From assembly GCF_014297445.1 (NCBI RefSeq), contig NZ_JACORU010000006.1, positions 1-64,000 on the forward strand: a stretch of DNA of 64,000 nt, in the 5' to 3' direction. The stretch's first letter is position 1. Each line of letters opens with the position of its first letter. The DNA is from Ramlibacter albus (GTDB taxonomy: Bacteria; Pseudomonadota; Gammaproteobacteria; Burkholderiales; Burkholderiaceae_C). Shown here piece by piece: positions 46,699 through 58,395 of this stretch. The translations under genes and the position numbers were made by a program. Under the pieces are notes generated by a model. That model saw only the letters and a program-made list of their open reading frames with translations. It made no database searches and was not told the origin of the DNA.

Positions 46699-47905
46699 CC
46701 TTGCGCACGTTGAACGCGCTGGCGATCAGCACGCCCTGGAAGATCACGAGGCCCAGCCACACGCCCTGGTAGTTGTGGTGGTCCATCAGCTGGCCGAACA
46801 CCAGCGGCGCCACGGCCTGCCCGATGTCCAGCCCCGAATACACGACGCCATAGACACGGCCGCTCGCGTTCTCCGGGGTGGATTTCTTGACCAGCAGGTC
46901 GCGCGACGGCCCCGCGATGCCGCTCGCAAAACCCATGAAGCCGAACATCACCGGCACGAGCCAGCCCGGCACCGGCGCGAAGCCGACGGCCAGCGCGAAC
47001 AGTGCCGCGAGCCCGAAGCCCGCGCCCACCACTCGCTCGCAGCGTGCCGGGTCCGACGCGAGGAAGCCACCTGCGACCGCGCCACCCGCGCTGCAGACCA
47101 TGTACACCGACAGGCACGCCGCGGCCATCGCCACCGGCACCTGGTGCAGCTGCCGCGCGGCCTCCGGCGCGAAAGCCTGGATCACACTCAGCACGACGGC
47201 GTAGAAGAAGAAGAACGCGAAGCACATCCACACCGCCGGGATGCGCAGGAAGGCCAGCGTGTGCTCCTGCGGGCCGCTGGCGGCCTTCTGCGCGGTGGCA
47301 TGGCCCGGCAGCGCGAGCGACTTCGCGTTGAGCAGCATCACCGCGAGCACGACGACCGCGAAACCGCCCGCTGCAGCCAGCGCCGCGCGCCAGCCGTACG
47401 CGATCGCCACCGGCACCACGAGGGCAGGCGCGAGCGCCCAGCCCAGGCTGCCGGTGATGCCGTGGAAGCTGTACGCATGCCCGAGCCGCTTCGCGCTCAC
47501 CTTGCGGTTGATCAGCGTGTAGTCGACCGGGTGGAACACGCCGTTGCCCAGGCCCGCCACGACGGCGAAGAACAGGAACGCGTAGTAGCTGTTGCTGGTC
47601 GCGTAGCCGAACGCAGCGGTCGCGAGCAGCGCGAGCCCGCCGAACAGCACGGGCCGCGGGCCGTACTTGTCCACGAGGAAGCCGGACGCCGTCTGCACGC
47701 AGCACGAGACGACGAAGAACACCGTCATCAGGAAACCCAGCTCGGTGTAGCTGGCGTTGAGCGCATCCTTCAGCCACGGGAAGAGCGGCGCCAGCAACAG
47801 CTGGCAGAAGTGGCTGACGAGGTGGGCCAGTCCGATGAGGCCGATCAGGCCGGCGTCCTGGCGCAAGGGGGCCACGGGCATCGTGGCGGCGGTCGTGCTG
47901 CTCAT
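46670..47905 (-). CDS. Major facilitator superfamily transporter
   Basis: A 411-residue, 12-helix permease. The loop 2-3 motif GFLVDKYGPRPVLF is present, as are helix signatures such as GLGNGVFHPVDYTLINRKVS, seen in fosmidomycin-resistance-like and related MFS groups. The start is ATG 47905 (an ATG 3 codons upstream is also possible). It diverges from an AraC regulator 73 bp away, a pattern typical of regulated efflux pumps. Confidence 0.9.
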   Translation of the reverse strand: MSSTTAATMPVAPLRQDAGLIGLIGLAHLVSHFCQLLLAPLFPWLKDALNASYTELGFLMTVFFVVSCCVQTASGFLVDKYGPRPVLFGGLALLATAAFGYATSNSYYAFLFFAVVAGLGNGVFHPVDYTLINRKVSAKRLGHAYSFHGITGSLGWALAPALVVPVAIAYGWRAALAAAGGFAVVVLAVMLLNAKSLALPGHATAQKAASGPQEHTLAFLRIPAVWMCFAFFFFYAVVLSVIQAFAPEAARQLHQVPVAMAAACLSVYMVCSAGGAVAGGFLASDPARCERVVGAGFGLAALFALAVGFAPVPGWLVPVMFGFMGFASGIAGPSRDLLVKKSTPENASGRVYGVVYSGLDIGQAVAPLVFGQLMDHHNYQGVWLGLVIFQGVLIASAFNVRKVRRTALAAA

Positions 47906-47978
47906 CCCCCGCATGCTAGGGGGCCGAGCGCTTTGCGGGAATGCGATGAAAAGACACTTATCTGCGAGAATCCGCCAA

Positions 47979-48779
47979 ATGCGCCGCCCTGCCCCGCTCA
48001 AGCCCTTGCCGCTCGGCGATGTGGACCCCTACCGCCCGGACACCGCCCGGCCGGTGCGCGTGCGCTCGCGCGCCATGCCGGCCGACACGCACTTCGAGCC
48101 GCACCAGCACGCCTGGGCTCAGCTGGCCTATTGCGCCAGCGGCGTCGTGCAGGTGAGCGACGAGCGCTCCACGTACATCGTGCCGCCGTCGCGCGCGGTG
48201 TGGATCGCGCCCGGGGCGCTGCATTCCGTGCACGTGCTCGAGGATGCGGAGTTCCGCACGCTCTACATGGATGCGTCGGTCACGCCCGAGGGCTGGGCCA
48301 GCGCCCGCGTGATCCGGGTCTCGCCGCTGCTGCGCGAGCTCGTCCATTCGCTGGACGACGCGATGCCCGGCTCGCCGCGCGAAGCGATGCTCACTGCGCT
48401 CGTGCTCGATGAGCTGAAAGCGGCGAGCACGCAGGCCCTGGGCGTGCCGCTGCCCGATGCACAGGGTGGCGACAAGCGGCTGCGCACCGTGTGCGAGGGC
48501 GTGCTGCGCTCGCCGGGCGAGCGCGCGACGCTGGCCGAGTGGGCCTCGCACGCGGGCGCCAGCGAACGCACGCTCGCGCGGCTGTTCCGCGACGAGCTCG
48601 GCATGACGTACCCGCAGTGGCGACAGCAGGCGGTGCTGGCGCACGCCCTGCCCTTGCTGGCACGCGGCATGCCGGTGAGCCAGGTCGCGGCGGCATGTGC
48701 TTATTCCAGCGACAGTGCGTTCACGGCGATGTTCAAGTCGGCCATGGGCCAGCCGCCCAGCGAATTCCGCACGCGTTGA
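47979..48779 (+). CDS. AraC-family regulator with cupin domain
   Basis: A 266-residue regulator: N-terminal cupin sensor (HFEPHQHAWAQLAYCASGVV, about 30-100) and C-terminal double HTH (TLAEWASHAGASERTLARLF and SQVAAACAYSSDSAFTAMFK). Its size and the divergent MFS gene resemble the NimR/NimT arrangement of enterobacteria. The start ATG at 47979 is chosen; an ATG 11 codons upstream is possible. Confidence 0.9.
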   Translation: MRRPAPLKPLPLGDVDPYRPDTARPVRVRSRAMPADTHFEPHQHAWAQLAYCASGVVQVSDERSTYIVPPSRAVWIAPGALHSVHVLEDAEFRTLYMDASVTPEGWASARVIRVSPLLRELVHSLDDAMPGSPREAMLTALVLDELKAASTQALGVPLPDAQGGDKRLRTVCEGVLRSPGERATLAEWASHAGASERTLARLFRDELGMTYPQWRQQAVLAHALPLLARGMPVSQVAAACAYSSDSAFTAMFKSAMGQPPSEFRTR

Positions 48780-48840
48780 CTGGGGATCGTGGGGCGAGCA
48801 TGATTGTTCGTTCACCAGAACCCACGGAGGACCCGTTCCC

Positions 48841-49497
48841 ATGTCACTGCGAATCAACGACACCGCCCCCGACTTCACCGCGCAGACCACGCACGGCCCC
48901 ATCAACTTCCACGAGTGGATCGGCGACAGCTGGGCCATCCTGTTCTCGCACCCGAAGGACTTCACGCCGGTGTGCACCACCGAGCTGGGCTACATGGCCC
49001 GTATCGAGCCCGAGTTCAAGAAACGCGGCGCCAAATTGATCGGCCTCTCCGTCGACCCGGTGGAGAGCCACAGCAAGTGGCTGGGCGACATCGAGGAGAC
49101 GCAGGGCGCGAAAGTGAACTACCCCATCATCGCGGACGGCGACCTCAAGGTCTCCAAGCTGTACAACATGCTGCCCGCGGAGGACGTCACGACCGATGGC
49201 CGCACGGCGGCAACGAACCAGACGGTGCGCTCGGTCTTCATCGTCGGCCCCGACAAGAAGATCAAGCTGATGCTCACGTACCCCATGACGACGGGGCGCA
49301 ACTTCGACGAGATCCTGCGCGTGCTCGACTCGATGCAGATGACCGCCAAGTACCGCGTGGCGACGCCGGCCAACTGGAAGCCGGGCGACGACGTGATCAT
49401 CGCGGGCTCGGTGTCCGACGAAGAGGCCAAGAAGCTCTTCCCGCAAGGCTGGACGGCGGTGAAGCCCTACCTGCGCGTCACCAAGTCACCGCAGTGA
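48841..49497 (+). CDS. 1-Cys peroxiredoxin (Prx6 type)
   Basis: A 218-residue thiol peroxidase. The peroxidatic Cys45 is in SHPKDFTPVCTTELG, the Prx6-type motif, and the long C-terminal domain (KYRVATPANWKPGDDVIIAG) matches Prx6. Length fits. The persulfide dioxygenase-rhodanese gene follows 19 bp later, which suggests shared thiol/sulfur chemistry. Confidence 0.93.
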   Translation: MSLRINDTAPDFTAQTTHGPINFHEWIGDSWAILFSHPKDFTPVCTTELGYMARIEPEFKKRGAKLIGLSVDPVESHSKWLGDIEETQGAKVNYPIIADGDLKVSKLYNMLPAEDVTTDGRTAATNQTVRSVFIVGPDKKIKLMLTYPMTTGRNFDEILRVLDSMQMTAKYRVATPANWKPGDDVIIAGSVSDEEAKKLFPQGWTAVKPYLRVTKSPQ

Positions 49498-49516
49498 CTT
49501 TCCGAGTTCGACCGCA

Positions 49517-50545
49517 GTGATCTTCGAGCAGGTTTCGACCGGAGGCTGCCAGTCCTACCTGGTGGGCTGCGGCGAGACCTGCGCCGCGGCCGTCATCGAC
49601 CCCGAGACGAGCCAGGTGGACCGCTACCTGGCCCTCGCGGCGCGTGACGGCCTGCGCATCCGCTACGTGATCGACACGCACACGCATGCGGACCATTTCT
49701 CCGCCACGCGCCTGATTGCCGAGCGCACCGACGCGCGCGTGGTGATGCACCGTTCCACCGGTGCTCGCGACGTGGACATGCGCGTGGACGACGGCGACAT
49801 GGTGGTGGTGGGCAAGCTGCGCCTGCAAGTGCTCGCCACGCCGGGGCACACGAAGGATTCGATGTGCCTCGTGGCCGAGGACCGCGTGTTCACCGGCGAC
49901 ACGCTTCTGATCGGCGGCACCGGGCGCACGGACCTGCCGACGGGCGACTCGGGCCAGCTGTACGACAGCCTGTTCGGCAAGCTGCTGAAGCTGGACCCGA
50001 AGCTGCTGGTGTATCCGGCTCACGACTACAAGGGCCGCACGCACTCGACCATCGGCGACGAGATCGCGAGCAACCCGCGCCTGGCGAAGACCGAGCGCGC
50101 GGCGTTCATCGACATGATGAACAACCTCAACCTGGGCATGCCCACGCACATCACCGAGGCGCTGCGCACCAATCTCTCGGGCGGCAAGACGGTGGCGCAG
50201 ATGCTGGCCGAAGCGGCGGCGCTGGTGCCGTTCATTTCGATGGGGCAGCTTCGGACTCGCGTCGAAGCCGGAGAAAAGGACCTCGTGGTGCTCGATGTCC
50301 GTGAGCGGGAGCAGTACGCCGAGGGGCACATCGCGGGTGCGCAGTTGCTGCCGCGCGGGCAGCTGGAATTGCGTGTGAACCAGGAGTTGCCGGACCCGAC
50401 GAAGCGGATCGTGACGGTGTGCGAGCTGGGGCGCATCTCGACGCTGGCCGCGGCGACGTTGCGTCAGATGGGCTTCCAGCGCGCGGTGGCGCTGGATGGC
50501 GGGATGAAGGCGTGGCGGGAGGCGGGTTTCCCCGTCGAATCCTAG
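49517..50545 (+). CDS. Persulfide dioxygenase-rhodanese fusion
   Basis: A 342-residue two-domain protein. Residues 1-240 are an ETHE1-like metallo-beta-lactamase fold: HTHADH (55-60), TPGHTKDS (108-115), FTGDTLLIGGTGRTD and PAHDYKGRTHSTIGDE. Residues about 245-340 are a rhodanese domain with loop CELGRIS (Cys302). ETHE1 oxidises glutathione persulfide to sulfite, and the rhodanese can then form thiosulfate. Start is GTG at 49517. The stop overlaps the convergent hutF by 4 bp. Confidence 0.92.
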   Translation: MIFEQVSTGGCQSYLVGCGETCAAAVIDPETSQVDRYLALAARDGLRIRYVIDTHTHADHFSATRLIAERTDARVVMHRSTGARDVDMRVDDGDMVVVGKLRLQVLATPGHTKDSMCLVAEDRVFTGDTLLIGGTGRTDLPTGDSGQLYDSLFGKLLKLDPKLLVYPAHDYKGRTHSTIGDEIASNPRLAKTERAAFIDMMNNLNLGMPTHITEALRTNLSGGKTVAQMLAEAAALVPFISMGQLRTRVEAGEKDLVVLDVREREQYAEGHIAGAQLLPRGQLELRVNQELPDPTKRIVTVCELGRISTLAAATLRQMGFQRAVALDGGMKAWREAGFPVES

Positions 50546-51891
50546 GCCCACAGGGCCTGCATGGCCTCGCCGAACGCTTCGCGCAATTCGGGCTGCTTCA
50601 CCTCTTCGCCGGCAACGTAAACCCGCGAAAAGCGCGCGTCCGGGCTCGAGAACACGATCGCATCGAGCAGGTGATCCTCCGGCAATCCCACAAGCGCCGG
50701 CGACTCGGTATCCACGACCACGAAATCCGCACGCTGGCCCACCGCCAAACCCGCCAATGGAACACCCGCGGCGGCCGTGCCACCCTCGACCGCACCATCG
50801 AACAACGCAGCCGCCGTGCTCGTCGCCACCGCCGCATGCGCCGCCACGTTCCGCTGTCGCAGCACGAAGCGCTGCGAGTATTCGAGCAACCGCAACTCCT
50901 CCTGCCAGCTGCGCGTGACATGGCTGTCGGAGCCGATGGACCAGCGGCCGCTGGCGCCCATCCAGGCCGGCAGGTCGAACACGCCGTCGCCGAGGTTCCC
51001 TTCGGTGCTGGGGCACAGCACGATCGACGCGCCGGTACTTCGCAATGCGGCAAGTTCGTCGCGCGTCGTTTGCGTCGCATGCACGAGGTTCCAGCGCGCA
51101 TCGGGCGTAGCGTGCGCGAGCAGCCATTCGACGGGGCGCTGGCCGTGCCGCTCCAGGCAATCGGCCACTTCCTGTTGCTGTTCGGCGATGTGGATGTGCA
51201 CCGGGCCGGCCGCTGCGCGCGCGACATCGCCGACCGCGGCCTCGTCCACGGCGCGCAGCGAGTGCAGCGCGACGCCGGCGGTCACGCGGTCCGCGTCGTT
51301 GGACGCACGACGCACGGCTTCGCCGATGCGCAGAACCGATTCCGGCGTCGACGCGAAGCGGCGCTGGTCGTCGCGCAGCCCCTTCGCAGCGAAACCGGAG
51401 CGCATGTAGAGCGTCGGCAGCACGGTGATGCCGATACCCACGCGCTGCGCCGCGCGCACGAGCGCGTGCGACATCTCGGCTGCATCCGCATACGGCTTGC
51501 CATCGAGGTCGTTGTGCAGGTAGTGGAACTCGCACACGTGCGTGTAGCCGGCACGGAGCAGCTCTGCGTAGAGGTACGCCGCGATCGCCTCCACCTGCTG
51601 CGGCGAGATGCGCAGGGCCGCCGCATACATGCGGTCGCGCCAGTGCCAGAAGTTGTCGGCGGTGCCGCTGCTGCGTTCGGTGAGGCCCGCGATCGCACGC
51701 TGGAAGGCGTGGCTGTGGGCGTTCACGAGACCAGGGAGGATGGGGCCGGGCACGCGTTCAGCTTCGCTGGACGGCGCTCCCGGTTCGATGCGCGCCCAGC
51801 GCCCATCCGCGCCCACTTCGAGCAGGACGTCCTTCGCCCACGCGCCATTCACCCACGCAGCAGGCGCGAGGTAGCGGCGCTCACCGCCCAT
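50542..51891 (-). CDS. hutF: Formimidoylglutamate deiminase
   Basis: A 449-residue amidohydrolase converting N-formimidoyl-glutamate to N-formylglutamate. Metal ligands are visible in GLVNAHSHAFQRAIAGL, the HIHIAEQQQEVADC His and SIGSDSHVTRSW. This step plus HutG defines the five-step (Pseudomonas-type) histidine pathway. Start ATG 51891 overlaps the hutG stop by 11 bp. Last gene of the leftward hut operon. Confidence 0.95.
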   Translation of the reverse strand: MGGERRYLAPAAWVNGAWAKDVLLEVGADGRWARIEPGAPSSEAERVPGPILPGLVNAHSHAFQRAIAGLTERSSGTADNFWHWRDRMYAAALRISPQQVEAIAAYLYAELLRAGYTHVCEFHYLHNDLDGKPYADAAEMSHALVRAAQRVGIGITVLPTLYMRSGFAAKGLRDDQRRFASTPESVLRIGEAVRRASNDADRVTAGVALHSLRAVDEAAVGDVARAAAGPVHIHIAEQQQEVADCLERHGQRPVEWLLAHATPDARWNLVHATQTTRDELAALRSTGASIVLCPSTEGNLGDGVFDLPAWMGASGRWSIGSDSHVTRSWQEELRLLEYSQRFVLRQRNVAAHAAVATSTAAALFDGAVEGGTAAAGVPLAGLAVGQRADFVVVDTESPALVGLPEDHLLDAIVFSSPDARFSRVYVAGEEVKQPELREAFGEAMQALWA

Positions 51892-52678
51892 AGAGCGCCT
51901 TGCAGGCCGTGAGCGCGGCTTCGACCATCCCCCGCACGACCGGCTGGATTGCCTTGGCGCGCGACTCCATGTAGTCGTAAGGCGCCTCCTCGCGCATGTA
52001 CGTCTTCTGCGTCATCTCCAGCTGCACCGCGTGCACTTGGTCCGAGGGCCGCCCGTAGTTGCGCGTGATGTAGCCGCCCTTGAAGCGGCCGTTCACGGCA
52101 TGCGTCACGCCCGTCGCACTGCGGGCCACGTTCGCCACGGCTTCGGTGATCGACGGATGCGCGCTCGTGCCACCGGCGGTGCCGATGTTCAGGTCCGGCA
52201 GCACGCCCTCGAACAGCCACGGGATTTCCGAGCGGATGCTGTGCGCGTCCCACAGCAGCGCGAAGCCGTGCTGCGCCTTGATGCGCGCGAGCTCGCCCAT
52301 CAGCGCATCGTGGTACGGCTGCCAGTATTTCGCGCGGCGGCGCTGCTTCTCCTCGGGGGTCAGCACCTCCTGCACGTAGAGCGGATCGCCCGTGAAGAAG
52401 CGCGTGGGACAAAGCTCGGTGTTGGAAGCGCCGGGGTACATCGGCGTGTCGTCCGGCGGGCGGTTCAGGTCGATCACGTAGCGCGACACGCCCGGCCGCA
52501 GCACGCTCGCGCCGAGCGCACCGGCGAAGTCGTAGAGGCGGTCGAGATGCCAGTCGGTGTCCTCGACGTCGAGCGCGCGCGGCGTGTAGTGCGCGTGCAG
52601 CTCGTCGGGGATGGCGGTGCCCATGTGGGGGATGCTCAGGAGCAGCGGCGAGGTGCCTTCGAGCAGCATGAAGCTCAT
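51881..52678 (-). CDS. hutG: N-formylglutamate deformylase
   Basis: A 265-residue zinc amidohydrolase of the FGase family that releases formate and glutamate. Signatures are [35 protein letters not shown] and [18 protein letters not shown]. The start ATG 52678 overlaps the hutI stop by 4 bp (ATGA). Length is normal. Confidence 0.95.
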   Translation of the reverse strand: MSFMLLEGTSPLLLSIPHMGTAIPDELHAHYTPRALDVEDTDWHLDRLYDFAGALGASVLRPGVSRYVIDLNRPPDDTPMYPGASNTELCPTRFFTGDPLYVQEVLTPEEKQRRRAKYWQPYHDALMGELARIKAQHGFALLWDAHSIRSEIPWLFEGVLPDLNIGTAGGTSAHPSITEAVANVARSATGVTHAVNGRFKGGYITRNYGRPSDQVHAVQLEMTQKTYMREEAPYDYMESRAKAIQPVVRGMVEAALTACKALYGR

Positions 52679-53874
52679 GTCGGTTGTCCTGCGAATACGG
52701 TCTGGCGGCGCGGGTTGGCGCCGATGGCATAGGCGAGTTGCGCGGGGCGCTGCACGTCCCACAGCACGAAGTCGGCGCGCATGCCGGGTGCGAGCACGCC
52801 GCGGTCCTGCAGGCCGAGCGCACGCGCGGCGTTGCGCGTCGCACCGGCCAGCGCCTCCTCGGGCGTCAGGCGGAACAGCGTGCAGGCCATGTTGAGCATC
52901 AGCAGCAGGGACGTGCACGGCGAGCTGCCGGGGTTGCAGTCCGTCGAGACGGCCAGCGGCACACCGTGGCGGCGCAGCAGCTCGATGGGCGGCAGGCGCG
53001 TCTCGCGCAGGAAGTAGAACGCGCCGGGCAGAAGCACGGCGACCGAACCCGCGCGTGCCATGGCCTGCGCGCCCTCTTCGCCGAGCCACTCGAGGTGGTC
53101 GCAGCTGAGCGCGCCGAAGCGCGCGGCCAGCGCGGCACCGCCGCTGTCGCTCAGTTGTTCGGCGTGCAGCTTCACGGGCAGCCCGGCGGCGCGAGCCGCT
53201 TCGAAGACGCGCTCGGTCTGGGCCGTGCTGAAGGCGATGCGCTCGCAGAAAGCGTCCACCGCGTCGACGAGGCCGTCCTGCTGAAGCAGCGGCAACATGC
53301 GCAGCACTTCGTCGATGTAGTCGTCCGCGCGGCCGGCGAACTCCGGGGGCAGCGCGTGCGCGCCCAGGAATGTGGTGCGCACGTCCACGGGCGCGTGCTG
53401 CGCGAGCGACCGCGCCACGCGCAGGCACTTGCGTTCGTGCTCCAGCGCGAGGCCGTAGCCGGATTTCACTTCGATGGTGGTGACGCCTTCGGCAACGAGG
53501 TCGCGCAACCGGCCCAGCGAGGCATCCAGCAAAGTGGCTTCGTCGGCAGCGCGTGTCGCAGCCACCGTTGACGCGATGCCTCCGCCCGCTCGCGCGATCT
53601 CCTCGTACGTCGCGCCGTTGAGGCGCAGCTCGAATTCGTGCGCGCGATCGCCCCCGTAAACGAGGTGTGTGTGGCAGTCGATGAGCCCCGGTGTGATGAG
53701 GGCGCCCTGTGCGTCATGCACCGTGTCGCACGCCACCGGCACCGAAGCACGCGGGCCGACCCACGCGATGCGCGAACCCTCCACCACGATGGCCGCGTCG
53801 TCCACCAGGCCGTACGGCGCCTCACCCGGCACCATCGTCGCCGCCCTGCAGTTCACCCAGAGTTCACGGCTCAT
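52675..53874 (-). CDS. hutI: Imidazolonepropionase
   Basis: A 399-residue metal-dependent amidohydrolase that opens imidazolone-propionate. The metal site [19 protein letters not shown], the signature [13 protein letters not shown] and the C-terminal [20 protein letters not shown] are all present. The ATG at 53874 overlaps the hutD stop (ATGA), which decides it over a GTG two codons upstream. Confidence 0.96.
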   Translation of the reverse strand: MSRELWVNCRAATMVPGEAPYGLVDDAAIVVEGSRIAWVGPRASVPVACDTVHDAQGALITPGLIDCHTHLVYGGDRAHEFELRLNGATYEEIARAGGGIASTVAATRAADEATLLDASLGRLRDLVAEGVTTIEVKSGYGLALEHERKCLRVARSLAQHAPVDVRTTFLGAHALPPEFAGRADDYIDEVLRMLPLLQQDGLVDAVDAFCERIAFSTAQTERVFEAARAAGLPVKLHAEQLSDSGGAALAARFGALSCDHLEWLGEEGAQAMARAGSVAVLLPGAFYFLRETRLPPIELLRRHGVPLAVSTDCNPGSSPCTSLLLMLNMACTLFRLTPEEALAGATRNAARALGLQDRGVLAPGMRADFVLWDVQRPAQLAYAIGANPRRQTVFAGQPT

Positions 53875-54329
53875 CGCCACGCCTCCGACACCTGCCAGAT
53901 CAGCGCATGGGCGGCGAGGTCGTAGTGCGCCACCACGTGCTGCGAGCGCACGCGCAGGAAGCCCTCGTCCACGCGCTCGAGCGTGGCCACACCGGGCCGC
54001 GCCATCAGGTTGAAGTCGAGCGTGGGGCCGCCCAGCAGCGTCGCATGCACCCGCGCACCACCGTCGAAGCGCAGCGGCGGCGAGCCCCGGCGCACTTCAT
54101 GCGCCACGCCGTCGATGTCCAGCCGCACGCCCTCGCCTTCGAGCACGGCGAACCAGCGCTCGATGCCGTCGAACTTCGAGAACGGTCCGTCCTGCGCCAC
54201 GTCGGCGACCGAGATGCGCAATTGCCAGTCCGACGCATCCGGCCAGGCCAGCAGCTCGCGCGTCGTGCCGCCGCCATTGCGCCAGGGCACCGGCGCAACG
54301 TCCTTGAGGTGCACACGATAAGCGTTCAT
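53871..54329 (-). CDS. hutD: HutD family protein
   Basis: A 152-residue cupin-like protein ([40 protein letters not shown], then FNLMARPG). HutD proteins are conserved in proteobacterial hut loci and are thought to limit hut expression by binding a pathway intermediate. It overlaps hutC and hutI by 4 bp on each side, so the operon is tightly coupled. Confidence 0.93.
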   Translation of the reverse strand: MNAYRVHLKDVAPVPWRNGGGTTRELLAWPDASDWQLRISVADVAQDGPFSKFDGIERWFAVLEGEGVRLDIDGVAHEVRRGSPPLRFDGGARVHATLLGGPTLDFNLMARPGVATLERVDEGFLRVRSQHVVAHYDLAAHALIWQVSEAWR

Positions 54330-55033
54330 GCCTGGAACTGCCCCGCGAAGCTGTAGCGCGAACCGGGATAAACCAGGCGCGCGATGCTCGCCACGTTCGC
54401 GCCGCTGACGGTGCGCCGCATCATCACGAGGCACGGATCGGTCTTCGCGATCTCCAGCTGCTTCGCCTCTTCCGCGGTCGGCAGGCAAGCCTCGATGGAG
54501 TAGCTGGCCTCGGTGAGCGGCGCATGCTGCAGCAGGTGCAGCGTCGGCGACACCTGGGTGAAATCGCTGTCCAGGTAGTCCGGCGCCGCAGCGGGGTTCA
54601 CGTAGCGGTCCTCGTACTGGATCGGCACCGAGTTCTCCAGGTGCACGAGCACCGTGTGGAAGACGCGCGCGCCCTTGCGCACACCCAGCGACGCCGCGAG
54701 CTCGGCACTGGCCTGCTCCTGCGCGACCTTCAGCACGCGCGTGGTGTGCACGTGGCCGCGCTCGGCCACCTCCTCGTGGATGTCGCGGATGACGAGCTTG
54801 GACGAGATGCGGTGCAGCTCGGCCACGCGCGTGCCCGAGCCCTGCACGCGGGTGACGAGCCCCTCGTTCGCCAGCTCGCGCAGCGACCGGTTGGCGGTCA
54901 TCCGGCTCACGCCGAAGCGCTCCATCAGCGCCGACTCGCTGGGCACCACCATGCCCGGCTTCCACTCGCCGCTGGCGATGTGCTGCCGGATCCATTCCTT
55001 CACCTGCTCGTAAGCTGGCAAACCGTCTGTCAT
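54326..55033 (-). CDS. hutC: Histidine utilisation repressor
   Basis: A 235-residue GntR/HutC-family repressor. The winged HTH is at about 5-72 ([20 protein letters not shown]) and the UTRA ligand domain at about 85-230 ([20 protein letters not shown]). Urocanate is the usual inducer in this family. The ATG at 55033 gives [15 protein letters not shown]; longer forms run into the operator. First gene of the leftward operon. Confidence 0.95.
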   Translation of the reverse strand: MTDGLPAYEQVKEWIRQHIASGEWKPGMVVPSESALMERFGVSRMTANRSLRELANEGLVTRVQGSGTRVAELHRISSKLVIRDIHEEVAERGHVHTTRVLKVAQEQASAELAASLGVRKGARVFHTVLVHLENSVPIQYEDRYVNPAAAPDYLDSDFTQVSPTLHLLQHAPLTEASYSIEACLPTAEEAKQLEIAKTDPCLVMMRRTVSGANVASIARLVYPGSRYSFAGQFQA

Positions 55034-55053
55034 GGACGCGATATTAACCCGGG

Positions 55054-55082
55054 TTGACACAAGTTGTATAGACAACTACGAT
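55054..55082 (+). promoter_or_regulatory. hutU promoter with HutC operator
   Basis: TTGACA (55054-55059), a 17-bp spacer and TACGAT (55077-55082) form a sigma70-like promoter. The palindrome GTTGTATAGACAAC (55063-55076), matching the known HutC site TTGTnTnnACAA, fills the spacer, so bound HutC would block RNA polymerase. Another palindrome, AACCCGGGTT, is at 55046-55055. Confidence 0.88.
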
Positions 55083-55109
55083 GCCACGGAATTCGAAGGA
55101 GCAGCCCCC

Positions 55110-56809
<1,700 letters not shown>

Positions 56810-56810
<1 letters not shown>

Positions 56811-58357
56811 TGGCGTTCAGGCTCGTCCCCGGGGAGATCACCATCGGCGCGCTGCGCAAGCTGTGCGCGCCGGAAGCCTTGGAAGTCGCCCTCGATCCCT
56901 CTTGCCGCGCGGCCGTCCGCGCCAGCGCCGCCCTCGTGCAGCGCAGCGCCGACGGCGACGCGCCGATATACGGCGTCAACACCGGCTTCGGCAAGCTCGC
57001 CACCCAGCGCATCGCGAAAGCGGACCTCGCGCTGCTGCAGCTCAAGCTGCTGCGCTCGCATGCCGTCGGGGTGGGCGAGCCGCTGCCCGAGCGCGTGGTG
57101 CGGCTCATCCTGCTGCTCAAGGCTGCAAGCCTCGCGCGCGGCTACTCCGGCGTGCGCGAGGAGGTGGTCGACGGCCTGCTCGCGCTTCACAACAAGGGCG
57201 TGATCCCCGTCATCCCTTGCCAGGGTTCGGTGGGCGCATCGGGCGACCTTGCTCCGCTGGCCCACCTGTCGCTGCCCCTGATCGGTGAAGGCGAAGCCTG
57301 CTACCAGGGCCAGCGCATGCCGGCCTCGCACGCGCTCGAACGCGCGGGCCTGCGGCCGCTGCAGCTCGGCGCGAAGGAAGGCCTCGCCCTCATCAACGGC
57401 ACGCAGGTCTCCACCGCGCTCGCCATCGACGCCCTGCTCGCGGCCGACCGCCTCTTCGAATCCGCCGTGATCGCCGGCAGCCTGACGCTCGACGCCGCCA
57501 AGGGCAGCGACGCGCCCTTCGACCCGCGCATCCACGCCGTGCGGGGCCAGCTCGGGCAGATCGACTGCGCCGCGGCCTACCGCGCCATCATGGTGGGCAG
57601 CGAGATCCGCCGCTCGCACCTGGAGAACGACGACCGCGTGCAGGACCCCTACTGCCTGCGCTGCCAGCCGCAGGTGATGGGCGCCTGCCTCGACCAGATG
57701 CGCTACGCGGCGCAGGTGCTGGTGCGCGAAGCCAACGCCGTGACCGACAACCCGCTGGTGTTCGCCAAGGAGGGCGACATGCTGTCCGGCGGCAACTTCC
57801 ACGCAGAGCCGGTGGCGCTGGCCGCCGACGCGCTCGCCGTCGCGATCGCCGAAATCGGCGCGATCTCCGAGCGCCGCGTCGCGATGCTGATCGACAGCGT
57901 GATCTCGCGCCTGCCGCCGTTCCTCACGTCCGACCCCGGCCTGAACTCCGGCTTCATGATCGTGCATGTCACGGCCGCGGCCCTCGCCTCGGAGAACAAG
58001 TCGCTCGCCCACCCTGCCAGTGTCGATAGCCTGCCGACCTCCGCCAACCAGGAAGACCACGTGAGCATGGCCACGTTCGCGGCACGCCGCCTTCAGGCCA
58101 TGCTGCAGAACACCGCGCACATCGTCGCCATCGAGCTGCTCGCCGCGGCGCAGGGCATCGAGTTCCTGCGGCCGCTCACCAGCTCCCCCGCGCTCGAAGG
58201 TGTGATGCGCCTCGTGCGCAGCGTTTCGCCCGCGATGAACAGCGACCGCAGCCTCGCGCGCGACATCGAGGCCGTGCACCACCTGGTGGCGGCCGGCGAC
58301 ATCGGCCATGCGACGGAAGCCGTCATTCCGGAATTGCACGCCTTGCGGCTGGCATGA
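56810..58357 (+). CDS. hutH: Histidine ammonia-lyase
   Basis: A 515-residue lyase that deaminates histidine to urocanate. The self-made MIO cofactor comes from Ala-Ser-Gly at 143-145 in [16 protein letters not shown], and the catalytic Tyr is in [12 protein letters not shown] (Tyr54). The start overlaps the hutU stop by one base. Length is normal. Confidence 0.97.
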
Positions 58358-58395
58358 CAACTGCATAGATTGAGACACCCACACAGGAGAACCCC

